Part shown: positions 1 to 5,971 of the stretch, in pieces
How the letters are laid out: each line of letters begins with the position of its first letter
Numbering within the stretch: position 1 is the stretch's first letter
DNA from: an uncultured Elusimicrobia bacterium
Lineage (GTDB): Bacteria; Elusimicrobiota; Endomicrobiia; Endomicrobiales; Endomicrobiaceae
DNA: 5,971 bases
Reading direction: 5' to 3'
Assembly: GCA_947168325.1 (NCBI GenBank)
Contig: CAMVLN010000090.1
Location: 1-5,971, forward strand
Translations under genes and position numbers: made by a program
Notes under the pieces: model-generated
The model's database searches: none
What the model was told of the DNA's origin: nothing
Seen by the model: the letters and a program-made list of their open reading frames with translations, nothing else

Positions 1-1118
1 CAAAAAACTATAAATATTAGACTAAAAATTATAATATTTTTCTTATTAAAAATATTGTTAGTTTTATTTATTAACTCCAACAAAACTATTAATATTTCAA
101 TTAATGCTAAATATATCCTGTGATCATAAAACTGATTATTAGGCATTAAGAAAGTTGGAAATATAAAAAACAAAAACCAACAAAAACCAAAAATAACAAA
201 TTTTAAATTATATTCTTTAAATCTTAAAAAAAATAAAGTAAAAACAAGTATACTAGAGATGCATAGTAACCAATTCAATTCTAATAACATGGAAAATATT
301 GATAATTTTATAGGGAAAAATATATTTGCTATATATTTTGTTATAGCAGGAAATGATATAAAAAAATTTTTTATTAACTCATAAAAAGTTAAAGATTCTT
401 CTTGATAGCTTAAAACATAACTTCTGTAGAACACATATACTAAAACTATGACTAACCACATAAAAATTAGTAGCAAAAATTTTTTTATTTTTATATTTTT
501 AAAATATAAAACAGAAAAATAAAATATAGGAGCAACTATTGCTGTTTCTTTTGTAAACAAAGCCAAACAAAAACAAAACAAATGTGTAAACAAATAATAC
601 AATTTATTTGTATCAATATACCCCATAATAAAACAAAAAGATAATATTATAAATAAAGTTAATAAAGAATCATTTCTACCAGGTACCCATGATACAGCTT
701 GAACAATAGAGGGGTGGCAAGCAAACAACAAGCATAACAGAAAAGTTTTTCCATAGCTATAGTATTTTGACAAAAAAACAAACACCAACCATACTACAAA
801 TAAATGTAATAATACATTTGTAAAATGGTATCCAAAAGGTTTTGTTCCATAAATATATTTTTCTATAAGAAATGTTAAATTTAAAATAGGTCTACAAAAT
901 TTATCTTTTTCTTGACTAAAAACAGTATTAAAAAATATTTTATCAATATTTAAAAAAGATAAGTATTGCTGTTTATCCAATATTAAAACATCGTCATCAT
1001 AATAAGTCCAACTAAAAAATAAACTTTTTCCATACAAAGACAATATCACAACAGCAAAAATTATAAAAGCCGTAAAAATAAAGTGTTTATTTATAAATTG
1101 CTTTATTTCATTTAACAT
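1..1118 (-). CDS. TMTC/PMT-like GT-C membrane glycosyltransferase, N-terminal part (3' end outside window)
   Basis: The frame is open from the ATG at 1118 to the window edge, giving 372 residues without a stop. The protein is highly hydrophobic, with a first membrane segment at about residues 13-30 and roughly eight or more further ones. Conserved blocks follow the order of TMTC-like and bacterial TPR-linked GT-C proteins: an acidic first-loop motif YYDDDVLI (39-46), CRPILNLTFLIE (75-86), PFGYHFTNVLLHL (94-106), HPSIVQAVSWVPGRNDSLL (135-153), LALFTKETAI (185-194) and DHRIYLAL (332-339). In this family the first-loop aspartates are thought to be catalytic and the donor is a lipid-linked sugar used at the extracytoplasmic face; acceptors are often proteins. 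Many relatives carry C-terminal TPR repeats, which would lie beyond the window. The acceptor, donor sugar and presence of TPRs cannot be seen. The start is chosen because AAGGTG precedes it and only ten soluble residues or so come before the first membrane helix. An upstream in-frame stop lies at 1178-1176. Confidence 0.85.
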   Translation of the reverse strand, partial: MLNEIKQFINKHFIFTAFIIFAVVILSLYGKSLFFSWTYYDDDVLILDKQQYLSFLNIDKIFFNTVFSQEKDKFCRPILNLTFLIEKYIYGTKPFGYHFTNVLLHLFVVWLVFVFLSKYYSYGKTFLLCLLFACHPSIVQAVSWVPGRNDSLLTLFIILSFCFIMGYIDTNKLYYLFTHLFCFCLALFTKETAIVAPIFYFSVLYFKNIKIKKFLLLIFMWLVIVLVYVFYRSYVLSYQEESLTFYELIKNFFISFPAITKYIANIFFPIKLSIFSMLLELNWLLCISSILVFTLFFLRFKEYNLKFVIFGFCWFLFFIFPTFLMPNNQFYDHRIYLALIEILIVLLELINKTNNIFNKKNIIIFSLIFIVF

Positions 1119-1120
1119 AA

Positions 1121-1126
1121 CACCTT
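1121..1126 (-). promoter_or_regulatory. Ribosome binding site of the GT-C gene, closely spaced
   Basis: On the minus strand AAGGTG stands only two bases before the ATG at 1118, closer than the usual five to nine. The only in-frame alternative upstream, a TTG at 1139-1137, lies at the edge of an inverted repeat and has no purine-rich site before it, so the ATG is retained. The short spacing suggests modest translation, which is inference. Confidence 0.5.
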
Positions 1127-1137
1127 TTTTGACAAGC

Positions 1138-1177
1138 AAAAAGTTGAATAGTAAACCTTCTAACCATTCAACTTTTT
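1138..1177. terminator. Putative bidirectional terminator between serA and the GT-C gene
   Basis: Two perfect 12-base arms, AAAAAGTTGAAT (1138-1149) and ATTCAACTTTTT (1166-1177), flank a 16-base loop. The A5 and T5 ends make the element symmetric, so either strand yields a stem followed by a U-run. It starts 34 bases past the serA stop. The stem has only two G/C pairs and the loop is large, so it would be weak. On the plus strand a further T-rich run follows (to about 1192). It coincides with an octamer repeat, which is an alternative explanation for part of the symmetry. Confidence 0.5.
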
Positions 1178-1180
1178 AAC
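1149..1180 (-). repeat. Four tandem octamers, each starting GTT
   Basis: Read on the minus strand, 1180 to 1149 divides into GTTAAAAA, GTTGAATG, GTTAGAAG and GTTTACTA, so GTT recurs every eight bases four times. The copies are degenerate after the first three bases. GTTAGAAG also occurs in the lon-serA spacer (3014-3021), directly followed by ATTAGAAG. This looks like a decayed short tandem repeat in non-coding DNA. It overlaps the terminator-like inverted repeat. Confidence 0.45.
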
Positions 1181-1192
1181 TTTTTTATTTTT

Positions 1193-1222
1193 AATATATA
1201 GCAAATTCTACTTACAAAACAA
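1193..1222 (-). promoter_or_regulatory. Possible sigma-70-type promoter for the GT-C gene
   Basis: On the minus strand TTGTTT (1222-1217) is followed after 16 bases by TATATA (1200-1195), or after 18 bases by TATATT (1198-1193). It overlaps the serA stop codon. In such AT-rich DNA matches like this arise easily. If real, the transcript would start near 1188 and include the inverted repeat at 1138-1177 in its leader. Confidence 0.2.
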
Positions 1223-2789
1223 CATTTCTAACTTTAATAATACCTTCAATCGTAGAAATTTTGGCAATTACTCCACTTGAAACTTCTCCATCTATTTCCA
1301 ATACTGTAATTGCTTCTTTACCAGTTTCTTTTCTTCCAACATTCATTCCGGCAATATTTATATTTGCATCGCCTAAAATTGTTCCTAATATACCAATAAC
1401 TCCCGGTCTATCAGTATTATTAATGAACACTTTATGACCTGTTGGTTCTACATCTACATTCAATCCATTGATATAAACTATTCTTTGTTGCTTATCAAAT
1501 AAAGTTCCAGCTATAGAATAAGCTCCTTTATCTGTTTTTATTTTAATAAGCATCAAACCTGCATAATCTTTGCAATCTTTAACAATTGATTCTTTTATAG
1601 CAATTCCTCTTTCTTTTGCTACTGCCAAAGCATTAACTGAATTAATTTTAAGATCAAGAATTTGACCTAATAAACCTTTTATATAAGCAACTGTTAAAGG
1701 ATTTGTTTTAAATTCTGCAATATTTCCACAATAGTTAACTTCTATTTCTGTTATTCCACCTTCAATTATTTGACCTTGAAAAGCACCAAGTTTATCAGCA
1801 AGTTCAATATATGGTGCCATTTTCTTTTGCAATTCCCAATCAATAGTTGCAACATTAACCGCATTTCTTATTAAACCTTTTGTAAAGAAATCTACAATTA
1901 CACTACTCATTTCAATAGCAATTTTAACTTGAGCTTCTTCTGTAGATGCTGCTAAGTGCGGGGTTGTTATGATGTTTGGAGTTGTTTGTAATGTCCAATC
2001 TATTGGGGGTTCTTTTACAAATACATCAAGTGCTGCATTTGCAACTTTCCCAGATTTTACTGCTTCAACTAAATCTGCATCATTAATGATTGCACCTCTT
2101 GCACAGTTGATAATTCTAACACCATCCTTCATTTTTGCAATATTTTCCTTATTTATCATTCCTCTTGTATCATCTGTTAATGGAGAATGTATAGAAATAT
2201 AATCTGCTTGTTTAAAAACTTCATTTAACGATGTCAATTCTATACCATTGTTTTTTGCAACTTCTGCACTTGCATAAGGATCGTATGCAATAACTTTCAT
2301 ACCAAAAGATAAAAGTCTTTTTGCAACTTCATTTCCAATCCTTCCAAGACCAATAAGACCAAGTGTCTTTCCAAAAATTTCATTACCCATGAATTTTTTC
2401 TTTTCCCACTTCTGTGATTGCATAGATATAACTGCAGCAGGAATATTTCTAGCCATAGACAAGATAAGCCCTATTGTATGTTCTGCTACTGATATTGTAT
2501 TTCCTCCAGGAACATTCGCTACAACTATACCCTTTTGTGTTGCTGATTGCTTATCAACATTATCAACACCTGTTCCTGCTCTACCTATAAATTTTAATTT
2601 TGTTGCAGCTTCAATAATTTCTGCTGTAACTTTTACTTCAGAACGAATTAAAAGTCCGTCATAATCTTTTATTATTTCTTTAAATTTTTCAGGTGAAGGT
2701 TTTGCATTAACCTCTACTTTAAAATCTGGGTGATTTAATAACTGTTCCAATCCTTCCTGACTATCATAAGTCATTAAAATTTTGTACAT
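1212..2789 (-). CDS. serA: D-3-phosphoglycerate dehydrogenase, long form with ACT domain
   Basis: This enzyme oxidises 3-phosphoglycerate to 3-phosphohydroxypyruvate with NAD+, the first committed step of L-serine synthesis in the cytoplasm. The 525-residue length matches the long bacterial form. The split substrate domain (about 1-98 and 288-315) surrounds a Rossmann domain with GLGRIG at 147-152 and the adenosine-binding aspartate D170. Catalytic residues expected in D-2-hydroxyacid dehydrogenases are visible: R231 in CARGAI, E260 in VKEPP and H278 in TPHLA. An intervening allosteric-substrate-binding-like domain spans about 318-450, and an ACT domain spans about 452-525 with NNTDRPGVIGILG followed by NINIAGMNVGR. 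ACT domains of this family usually bind serine for feedback inhibition, so such control is likely but not shown. The ATG at 2789 has GGGAGAAG six bases upstream. The stop is TAA. It is separated from lon by 309 bases, suggesting its own promoter. Nothing appears truncated. Confidence 0.96.
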   Translation of the reverse strand: MYKILMTYDSQEGLEQLLNHPDFKVEVNAKPSPEKFKEIIKDYDGLLIRSEVKVTAEIIEAATKLKFIGRAGTGVDNVDKQSATQKGIVVANVPGGNTISVAEHTIGLILSMARNIPAAVISMQSQKWEKKKFMGNEIFGKTLGLIGLGRIGNEVAKRLLSFGMKVIAYDPYASAEVAKNNGIELTSLNEVFKQADYISIHSPLTDDTRGMINKENIAKMKDGVRIINCARGAIINDADLVEAVKSGKVANAALDVFVKEPPIDWTLQTTPNIITTPHLAASTEEAQVKIAIEMSSVIVDFFTKGLIRNAVNVATIDWELQKKMAPYIELADKLGAFQGQIIEGGITEIEVNYCGNIAEFKTNPLTVAYIKGLLGQILDLKINSVNALAVAKERGIAIKESIVKDCKDYAGLMLIKIKTDKGAYSIAGTLFDKQQRIVYINGLNVDVEPTGHKVFINNTDRPGVIGILGTILGDANINIAGMNVGRKETGKEAITVLEIDGEVSSGVIAKISTIEGIIKVRNVVL

Positions 2790-2795
2790 TTTCTA

Positions 2796-2803
2796 CTTCT
2801 CCC
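2796..2803 (-). promoter_or_regulatory. Ribosome binding site of serA
   Basis: GGGAGAAG on the minus strand lies six bases before the ATG at 2789. The spacing and purine content support this start codon over any internal methionine. Confidence 0.7.
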
Positions 2804-2929
2804 ATATAATATTAATTAAAGACATAAAACAAAAATATTAAACGACAAAAAATTTCAATATTTTTTTGTTTAAAAAAACATTAATAATTAAAAACTTACA
2901 AATTGTTTTTCACAACAAGCCATTTCTTT

Positions 2930-2954
2930 TTCAACTTTTTAGAAGCTCTCAACT
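2930..2954 (-). repeat. Two AAGTTGA copies sharing a 12-mer with the serA-GT-C spacer
   Basis: On the minus strand this stretch contains AAGTTGA (2954-2948) and, eight or so bases further, TAAAAAGTTGAA (2941-2930). The latter 12-mer is identical to 1178-1167 in the other spacer, where it forms one arm of the terminator-like inverted repeat. No matching second arm is found here. The match may reflect a shared intergenic repeat family or AT-rich chance. Confidence 0.35.
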
Positions 2955-3005
2955 TATCTATGTTCAGTTCATAATTTTCTCATTATCTCTCTTTTTTGTG
3001 TGCCA

Positions 3006-3021
3006 CTTCTAATCTTCTAAC
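3006..3021 (-). repeat. Tandem GTTAGAAG-ATTAGAAG octamer pair
   Basis: On the minus strand GTTAGAAG (3021-3014) is directly followed by ATTAGAAG (3013-3006), differing at one base. The first octamer is also one of the four tandem units at 1149-1180. Both copies are in non-coding DNA. Confidence 0.45.
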
Positions 3022-3098
3022 TATATATCATTCCTTTTATACACACATTTATAAGCTTCGTAATTTTAAATATATCTAATTCTTATACACCTACACAA

Positions 3099-5453
3099 TT
3101 AATTTTTTTTATTTTTTTCAAAAGCATATCGTATAACTTCATCCATGTGTTTGACTGGAATCATTTTGATTTTCCTTTTAACATTTTCAGGAATGTCTAC
3201 TAAATCTTTTTTGTTTGCTTCAGGAAATAATACCATATCTATTCCTTCTCTGTATGCTGCTAAAACTTTTTCTTTAAGTCCACCTATTGCTAAAATCCTC
3301 CCTCTTAATGTCACTTCTCCAGTCATAGCAAGCCTCTTTCTAACAGGTTTATTCATACAAATTGAAGCTAATACTGTAGCCATTGCAAGTCCAGCACTAG
3401 GTCCATCTTTAGGCACTGCACCTTCTGGGAGATGTACATGAAAATCTGTAGATTTAAACATACTTTCTTTTATTTTCAATTTTTTAGCTGATGATTTTAC
3501 ATAAGTAAATGCTGCTTGAACAGACTCTTTCATCACATCTCCTAACTGCCCCGTAAGTGTCAACATTCCTTTACCTTTCATCTTATTTACTTCTATCGTA
3601 AGTATCTCTCCCCCTACTTCCGTCCATGCAAGACCTGTAACAATTCCAATACCATTTTCTGATATTTTTTCCCTTTCATAAACTGGAATCCCTAAATATT
3701 TTTTTATATTTTTTTCTGTAATTTTTATATTACTTTTTTTCTCTAAAACTAACTCTTTAACAACCTTTCTACATAACTTAGCCACTTCTCTGTTCAAATT
3801 TCTAACACCGGCCTCTCTAGTATAACTAGCAATAATTTCCTTTATGGCACTATCATCAATAATAAGCTCATCTTCTTTTAAGCCATGATACATCATTTGC
3901 TTTTTTACTAAAAAATTCTTAGCAATGAGAAGTTTTTCTTCATCAGTATATCCTGAAAATCTTATAAGTTCTAATCTATCAAGTAAAGTGTTTGGAATAT
4001 TATCTAGTGTATTTGCAGTAGTTATAAACATAACATCAGATAAATCATAATCCACATCCAAATAATGATCACCAAAAGCATAATTTTGTTCAGGATCTAA
4101 AACTTCCAACAAAGCTGCCGATGGATCTCCTCTCCAATCATTTCCCATTTTATCTATTTCGTCAAGAATAAATACAGGATTGCTTGACCCTGCTTTTTTC
4201 ATTGACTGAATAATCTTTCCAGGCATAGAGCCAATATATGTCCTTCTATGACCTCTTATTTCTGCTTCATCTCTAACTCCACCCATAGAAATTCTCACAA
4301 AATTTCTACCTAAACTTTTCGCAATAGATTTAGCAATAGAAGTTTTACCTACTCCTGGAGGACCTATAAAACACAGTATAGGACCCTTTATTTTTTTTAC
4401 TCTAGACAATACTGCCAGATATTCTACTATTCTTTCTTTAACTTTATCTAATCCACAGTGCTCTTCATCTAATATTTCTTTTGCTCTTACTAAATCTAAA
4501 TTATCTTTTGTTAATTTTTTCCAAGGAATATCTAAAAGCCAATCTATATATGTTCTAATAACCGTTGCTTCAGGAGACTGTTGCATCATTTTTTCCATTC
4601 TCATTAATTCTTTTTCTGCAACTTCCCTTGCTTCTTTTGACATAGAGCTTGCTTTAATTTTTGCTCTTAAATCTTCTACTTCTTTAGAATTATCATCTTT
4701 TTGTTTCAATTCCTTTTGAATGGCTTTCATTTGCTCATTAAGATAATATTCCTTTTGATTTTTTTCTATCTGAGTTTTAACTCTATTTTGTATTCTTCTT
4801 TCTATATTTAAAATTTCAATTTCTGAATTTAAAATTTGAATTATTTTATTCAATCTTTTTAAAGGATTTACAGCCTCAAGTATAGATTGTTTTTCACTAT
4901 TTTTTATTGAAATATGCGAAGCTATTGTATCAGCAAGTTTTGCCGGTTCTTGAATATTTGAAACAGATATAAAAATTTCCATTGGCATTCTAGGATTTAA
5001 TTTTACATATTGCTCAAATAATGAAATTACCCTTCTCATTACAGCTTCAACTTCAGGAGTTTTTTCTATATTTTCATCAAAGATATTTAGACCAATTTCT
5101 ATATATCCCTTATCTGTAAGTTTAAACTCTGTCCACTGTGCTCTTGAAATACATTCTATTAAAACTTTTAAAGTTCCATCTGGCATTTTAAGCATTTGTA
5201 ATACTTCACAAACAGATCCTATACTGTATATATCGCTTGGTGTTGGCTCTTCTATCTGTAAATTTTTTTGAGTAGCAACAAATATGTATCTTTCAGAAGT
5301 CATAGCCTCTTCAAGAGCTTTTATAGATTTTTCTCTTCCTATTGATAACGGCAATACCATGGAAGGGAACAAAACAACATCTCTTACCGGCAGTAACGGC
5401 AATATTTTTGGAATATCTTTTTTATCATTTGAAATATTTTCTGTTTCGCTCAT
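3099..5453 (-). CDS. lon: ATP-dependent Lon protease (S16 family, bacterial LonA type)
   Basis: Lon is a cytoplasmic hexameric AAA+ protease that unfolds and degrades damaged and short-lived regulatory proteins. The 784 residues equal the usual bacterial length. An N-terminal substrate-binding domain (about 15-205, opening LPLLPVRDVVLFP) leads into a charged helical, coiled-coil-like segment (about 205-300) that contains YYLNEQMKAIQKEL. The AAA+ module shows Walker A GPPGVGKT (364-371), Walker B FILDEID (428-434), sensor-1 N481 in TTAN, a probable arginine finger R493 and sensor-2 R551 in GVRNL. The protease domain has S686 in PKDGPSAG and K729 in GGLKEKV. Their spacing of 43 residues is the same as the S679/K722 dyad of E. 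coli Lon, so the enzyme should be active. The absence of a membrane segment argues against LonB. The ATG at 5453 overlaps the clpX TGA as ATGA and has an excellent ribosome binding site, so translation is probably coupled to clpX. The stop is TAA. No internal damage is visible. Confidence 0.98.
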   Translation of the reverse strand: MSETENISNDKKDIPKILPLLPVRDVVLFPSMVLPLSIGREKSIKALEEAMTSERYIFVATQKNLQIEEPTPSDIYSIGSVCEVLQMLKMPDGTLKVLIECISRAQWTEFKLTDKGYIEIGLNIFDENIEKTPEVEAVMRRVISLFEQYVKLNPRMPMEIFISVSNIQEPAKLADTIASHISIKNSEKQSILEAVNPLKRLNKIIQILNSEIEILNIERRIQNRVKTQIEKNQKEYYLNEQMKAIQKELKQKDDNSKEVEDLRAKIKASSMSKEAREVAEKELMRMEKMMQQSPEATVIRTYIDWLLDIPWKKLTKDNLDLVRAKEILDEEHCGLDKVKERIVEYLAVLSRVKKIKGPILCFIGPPGVGKTSIAKSIAKSLGRNFVRISMGGVRDEAEIRGHRRTYIGSMPGKIIQSMKKAGSSNPVFILDEIDKMGNDWRGDPSAALLEVLDPEQNYAFGDHYLDVDYDLSDVMFITTANTLDNIPNTLLDRLELIRFSGYTDEEKLLIAKNFLVKKQMMYHGLKEDELIIDDSAIKEIIASYTREAGVRNLNREVAKLCRKVVKELVLEKKSNIKITEKNIKKYLGIPVYEREKISENGIGIVTGLAWTEVGGEILTIEVNKMKGKGMLTLTGQLGDVMKESVQAAFTYVKSSAKKLKIKESMFKSTDFHVHLPEGAVPKDGPSAGLAMATVLASICMNKPVRKRLAMTGEVTLRGRILAIGGLKEKVLAAYREGIDMVLFPEANKKDLVDIPENVKRKIKMIPVKHMDEVIRYAFEKNKKN
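5450..5453 (-). other. ATGA overlap of clpX stop and lon start
   Basis: On the minus strand 5453-5450 reads ATGA: the lon ATG is 5453-5451 and the clpX TGA is 5452-5450. Such four-base overlaps usually signal co-transcription and stop-start translational coupling. Confidence 0.9.
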
Positions 5454-5971
5454 GCAATCTCCTTAGAATTTTTTAAAATAAATTTTGGCTTAGATCTTTT
5501 TTTAACAACATCCAAATCTACTACACACTGTTTTATTTTATCTTCACTAAACATTTCAAACATAGTCTCTGTTAATATAGATTCTATCATTGCCCTTAGT
5601 CCTCTTGCTCCTGATGCTTTGCTCAATGCTATTCTTGCAATTTCTTGCAAAGCTTCTTTTTCAAAAATCAATTCTATATTCTCTAATGAAAACATCTTTT
5701 TATATTGTTTAACCAAAGAATTTTTGGGCTCTATCAAAATATGAACTAAATCATCAACTGTAAGATGATCTAATGTAGATATTATAGGGAACCTCCCTAC
5801 AAGTTCCGGAATTAAACCATATTTTATTAAGTCATGTGTTTCAACTTGTGCAAATATTTTATCTTTATTAACAAGTTTCTCTTCTTTTGATAATTTTGTT
5901 TCATTACTAGTAAAACCAATATTCTTCTTATTTATTCTATTCTCTATTATTTGTTCTATACCATCAAAAGC
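5450..5971 (-). CDS. clpX: ATP-dependent Clp protease ATP-binding subunit ClpX, C-terminal part (5' end outside window)
   Basis: ClpX is a cytoplasmic hexameric AAA+ unfoldase that feeds substrates to the ClpP peptidase. The fragment begins AFDGIEQII at the window edge and reads 173 codons to a TGA; the zinc-binding domain and Walker motifs lie outside. Fragment residues 18-20 are IGF, the loop tripeptide that docks into ClpP pockets, so a ClpP partner is expected. GLIPELVGRFP (52-62) carries the probable arginine finger R60, EPKNSLVKQY (81-90) is a ClpX-typical block, and GARGLR (121-126) is the sensor-2 motif of the small AAA+ domain. The tail after about residue 140 is variable, as in other ClpX proteins. 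The frame is continuous from the edge, so a TTG at 5737 is an internal leucine codon and not a start. The end overlaps the lon start by four bases. clpX followed by lon is a common bacterial order, often with clpP before clpX. Confidence 0.97.
   Translation of the reverse strand, partial: AFDGIEQIIENRINKKNIGFTSNETKLSKEEKLVNKDKIFAQVETHDLIKYGLIPELVGRFPIISTLDHLTVDDLVHILIEPKNSLVKQYKKMFSLENIELIFEKEALQEIARIALSKASGARGLRAMIESILTETMFEMFSEDKIKQCVVDLDVVKKRSKPKFILKNSKEIA
5459..5464 (-). promoter_or_regulatory. Ribosome binding site of lon inside clpX
   Basis: AAGGAG on the minus strand sits five bases before the lon ATG at 5453 and lies within the last codons of clpX. It decides the lon start and means lon can be initiated directly as well as by ribosomes finishing clpX. 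Confidence 0.8.

Larger units (their letters stand above)
2790..3098. other. lon-serA intergenic spacer, no convincing gene
   Basis: These 309 bases hold no ORF with recognisable content. From about 2915 to 3030 the minus strand is purine-rich. The frame beginning with the ATG at 3036 is repeatedly interrupted by stops, and its last piece from 2923 to 2888 would encode only MACCEKQFVSF. No strong GC hairpin follows lon, so no clear terminator can be placed. The part next to serA (2820-2880) is nearly pure A/T; TTGAAA on the minus strand at about 2859-2854 could be a -35 element, but no well-spaced -10 stands out. A serA promoter is expected somewhere here on grounds of distance alone. Short repeat copies are listed separately. 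Confidence 0.6.

Noticed and set aside
1108..1167. A 19-codon minus-strand ORF overlapping the GT-C start
   Set aside because: It has no ribosome binding site and lies across the inverted repeat and the GT-C start region; length is within chance expectation.
1969..2664. Plus-strand open frames inside serA
   Set aside because: They are antisense to a well-supported enzyme, have no recognisable motifs or ribosome binding sites, and their open state follows from serA codon use.
2827..2872. Inverted repeat CAAAAATATT / AATATTTTTTTG upstream of serA
   Set aside because: The arms are almost entirely A/T homopolymer, imperfect in length, and expected by chance in this composition. Not called as operator or terminator.
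2891..2920. Possible lon terminator, TTGTT/AACAA stem followed by T-rich DNA on the minus strand
   Set aside because: The stem is only five base pairs with one G/C pair, about 180 bases past the lon stop, too weak to call.
2900..3060. Possible tRNA or structured RNA in the lon-serA spacer
   Set aside because: No T-loop or D-loop consensus, no CCA-adjacent acceptor pairing and no GC-rich island, which functional RNAs in AT-rich genomes usually show.
3145..3441. Plus-strand open frame inside lon
   Set aside because: It is antisense to the Lon protease domain with no domain signature; its hydrophobic look is what antisense of such codons gives.
5284..5466. Plus-strand open frame over the lon start and clpX end
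   Set aside because: It is antisense to two conserved coding ends and contains no recognisable protein features.
5735..5737. TTG in the clpX frame as a possible start of a separate 95-residue gene
   Set aside because: The frame is open without a stop up to the window edge, and the upstream part encodes clear ClpX motifs (IGF loop, GLIPELVGRFP). The TTG is an internal leucine codon.

Overview
The window is strongly AT-rich, with long A/T homopolymer runs and A/T-ending codons throughout. All four recognisable genes lie on the minus strand, so transcription runs from position 5971 towards position 1. The gene set (ClpX, bacterial Lon, long-form SerA with an ACT domain, a GT-C membrane glycosyltransferase) indicates a low-GC bacterium. 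The phylum cannot be fixed from the sequence. TMTC-like GT-C proteins are common in several poorly cultured AT-rich lineages, for example Elusimicrobiota-type bacteria, but that placement is only a guess.

Layout in transcription order: (1) 5971-5450, the C-terminal 173 codons of clpX, cut by the window edge. (2) 5453-3099, complete lon, whose ATG overlaps the clpX stop in an ATGA, with a strong Shine-Dalgarno site inside clpX. (3) 3098-2790, a 309-base spacer without a convincing gene; on the minus strand it is purine-rich and carries short GTTAGAAG/GTTGAA-type repeats. (4) 2789-1212, complete serA with its own good ribosome binding site. (5) 1211-1119, a short spacer holding an A-tract/stem/T-tract inverted repeat and four consecutive octamers that each begin with GTT or its close variant. 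(6) 1118-1, the N-terminal 372 codons of a polytopic membrane glycosyltransferase of the TMTC/PMT-like GT-C group, open to the window edge.

Functionally, clpX and lon form a cytoplasmic protein quality-control pair, probably translationally coupled. The ClpX fragment keeps the IGF tripeptide that docks on ClpP, so a ClpP peptidase should exist elsewhere, most likely upstream of clpX. SerA performs the first committed step of serine synthesis and looks independently transcribed. The glycosyltransferase probably acts at the outer face of the cytoplasmic membrane and shows no metabolic link to the other three genes. No CRISPR array, transposase, tRNA or rRNA was seen. The least ordinary items are the partial TMTC-like gene, the ATGA coupling of the two protease genes, and the octamer repeats in both spacers.
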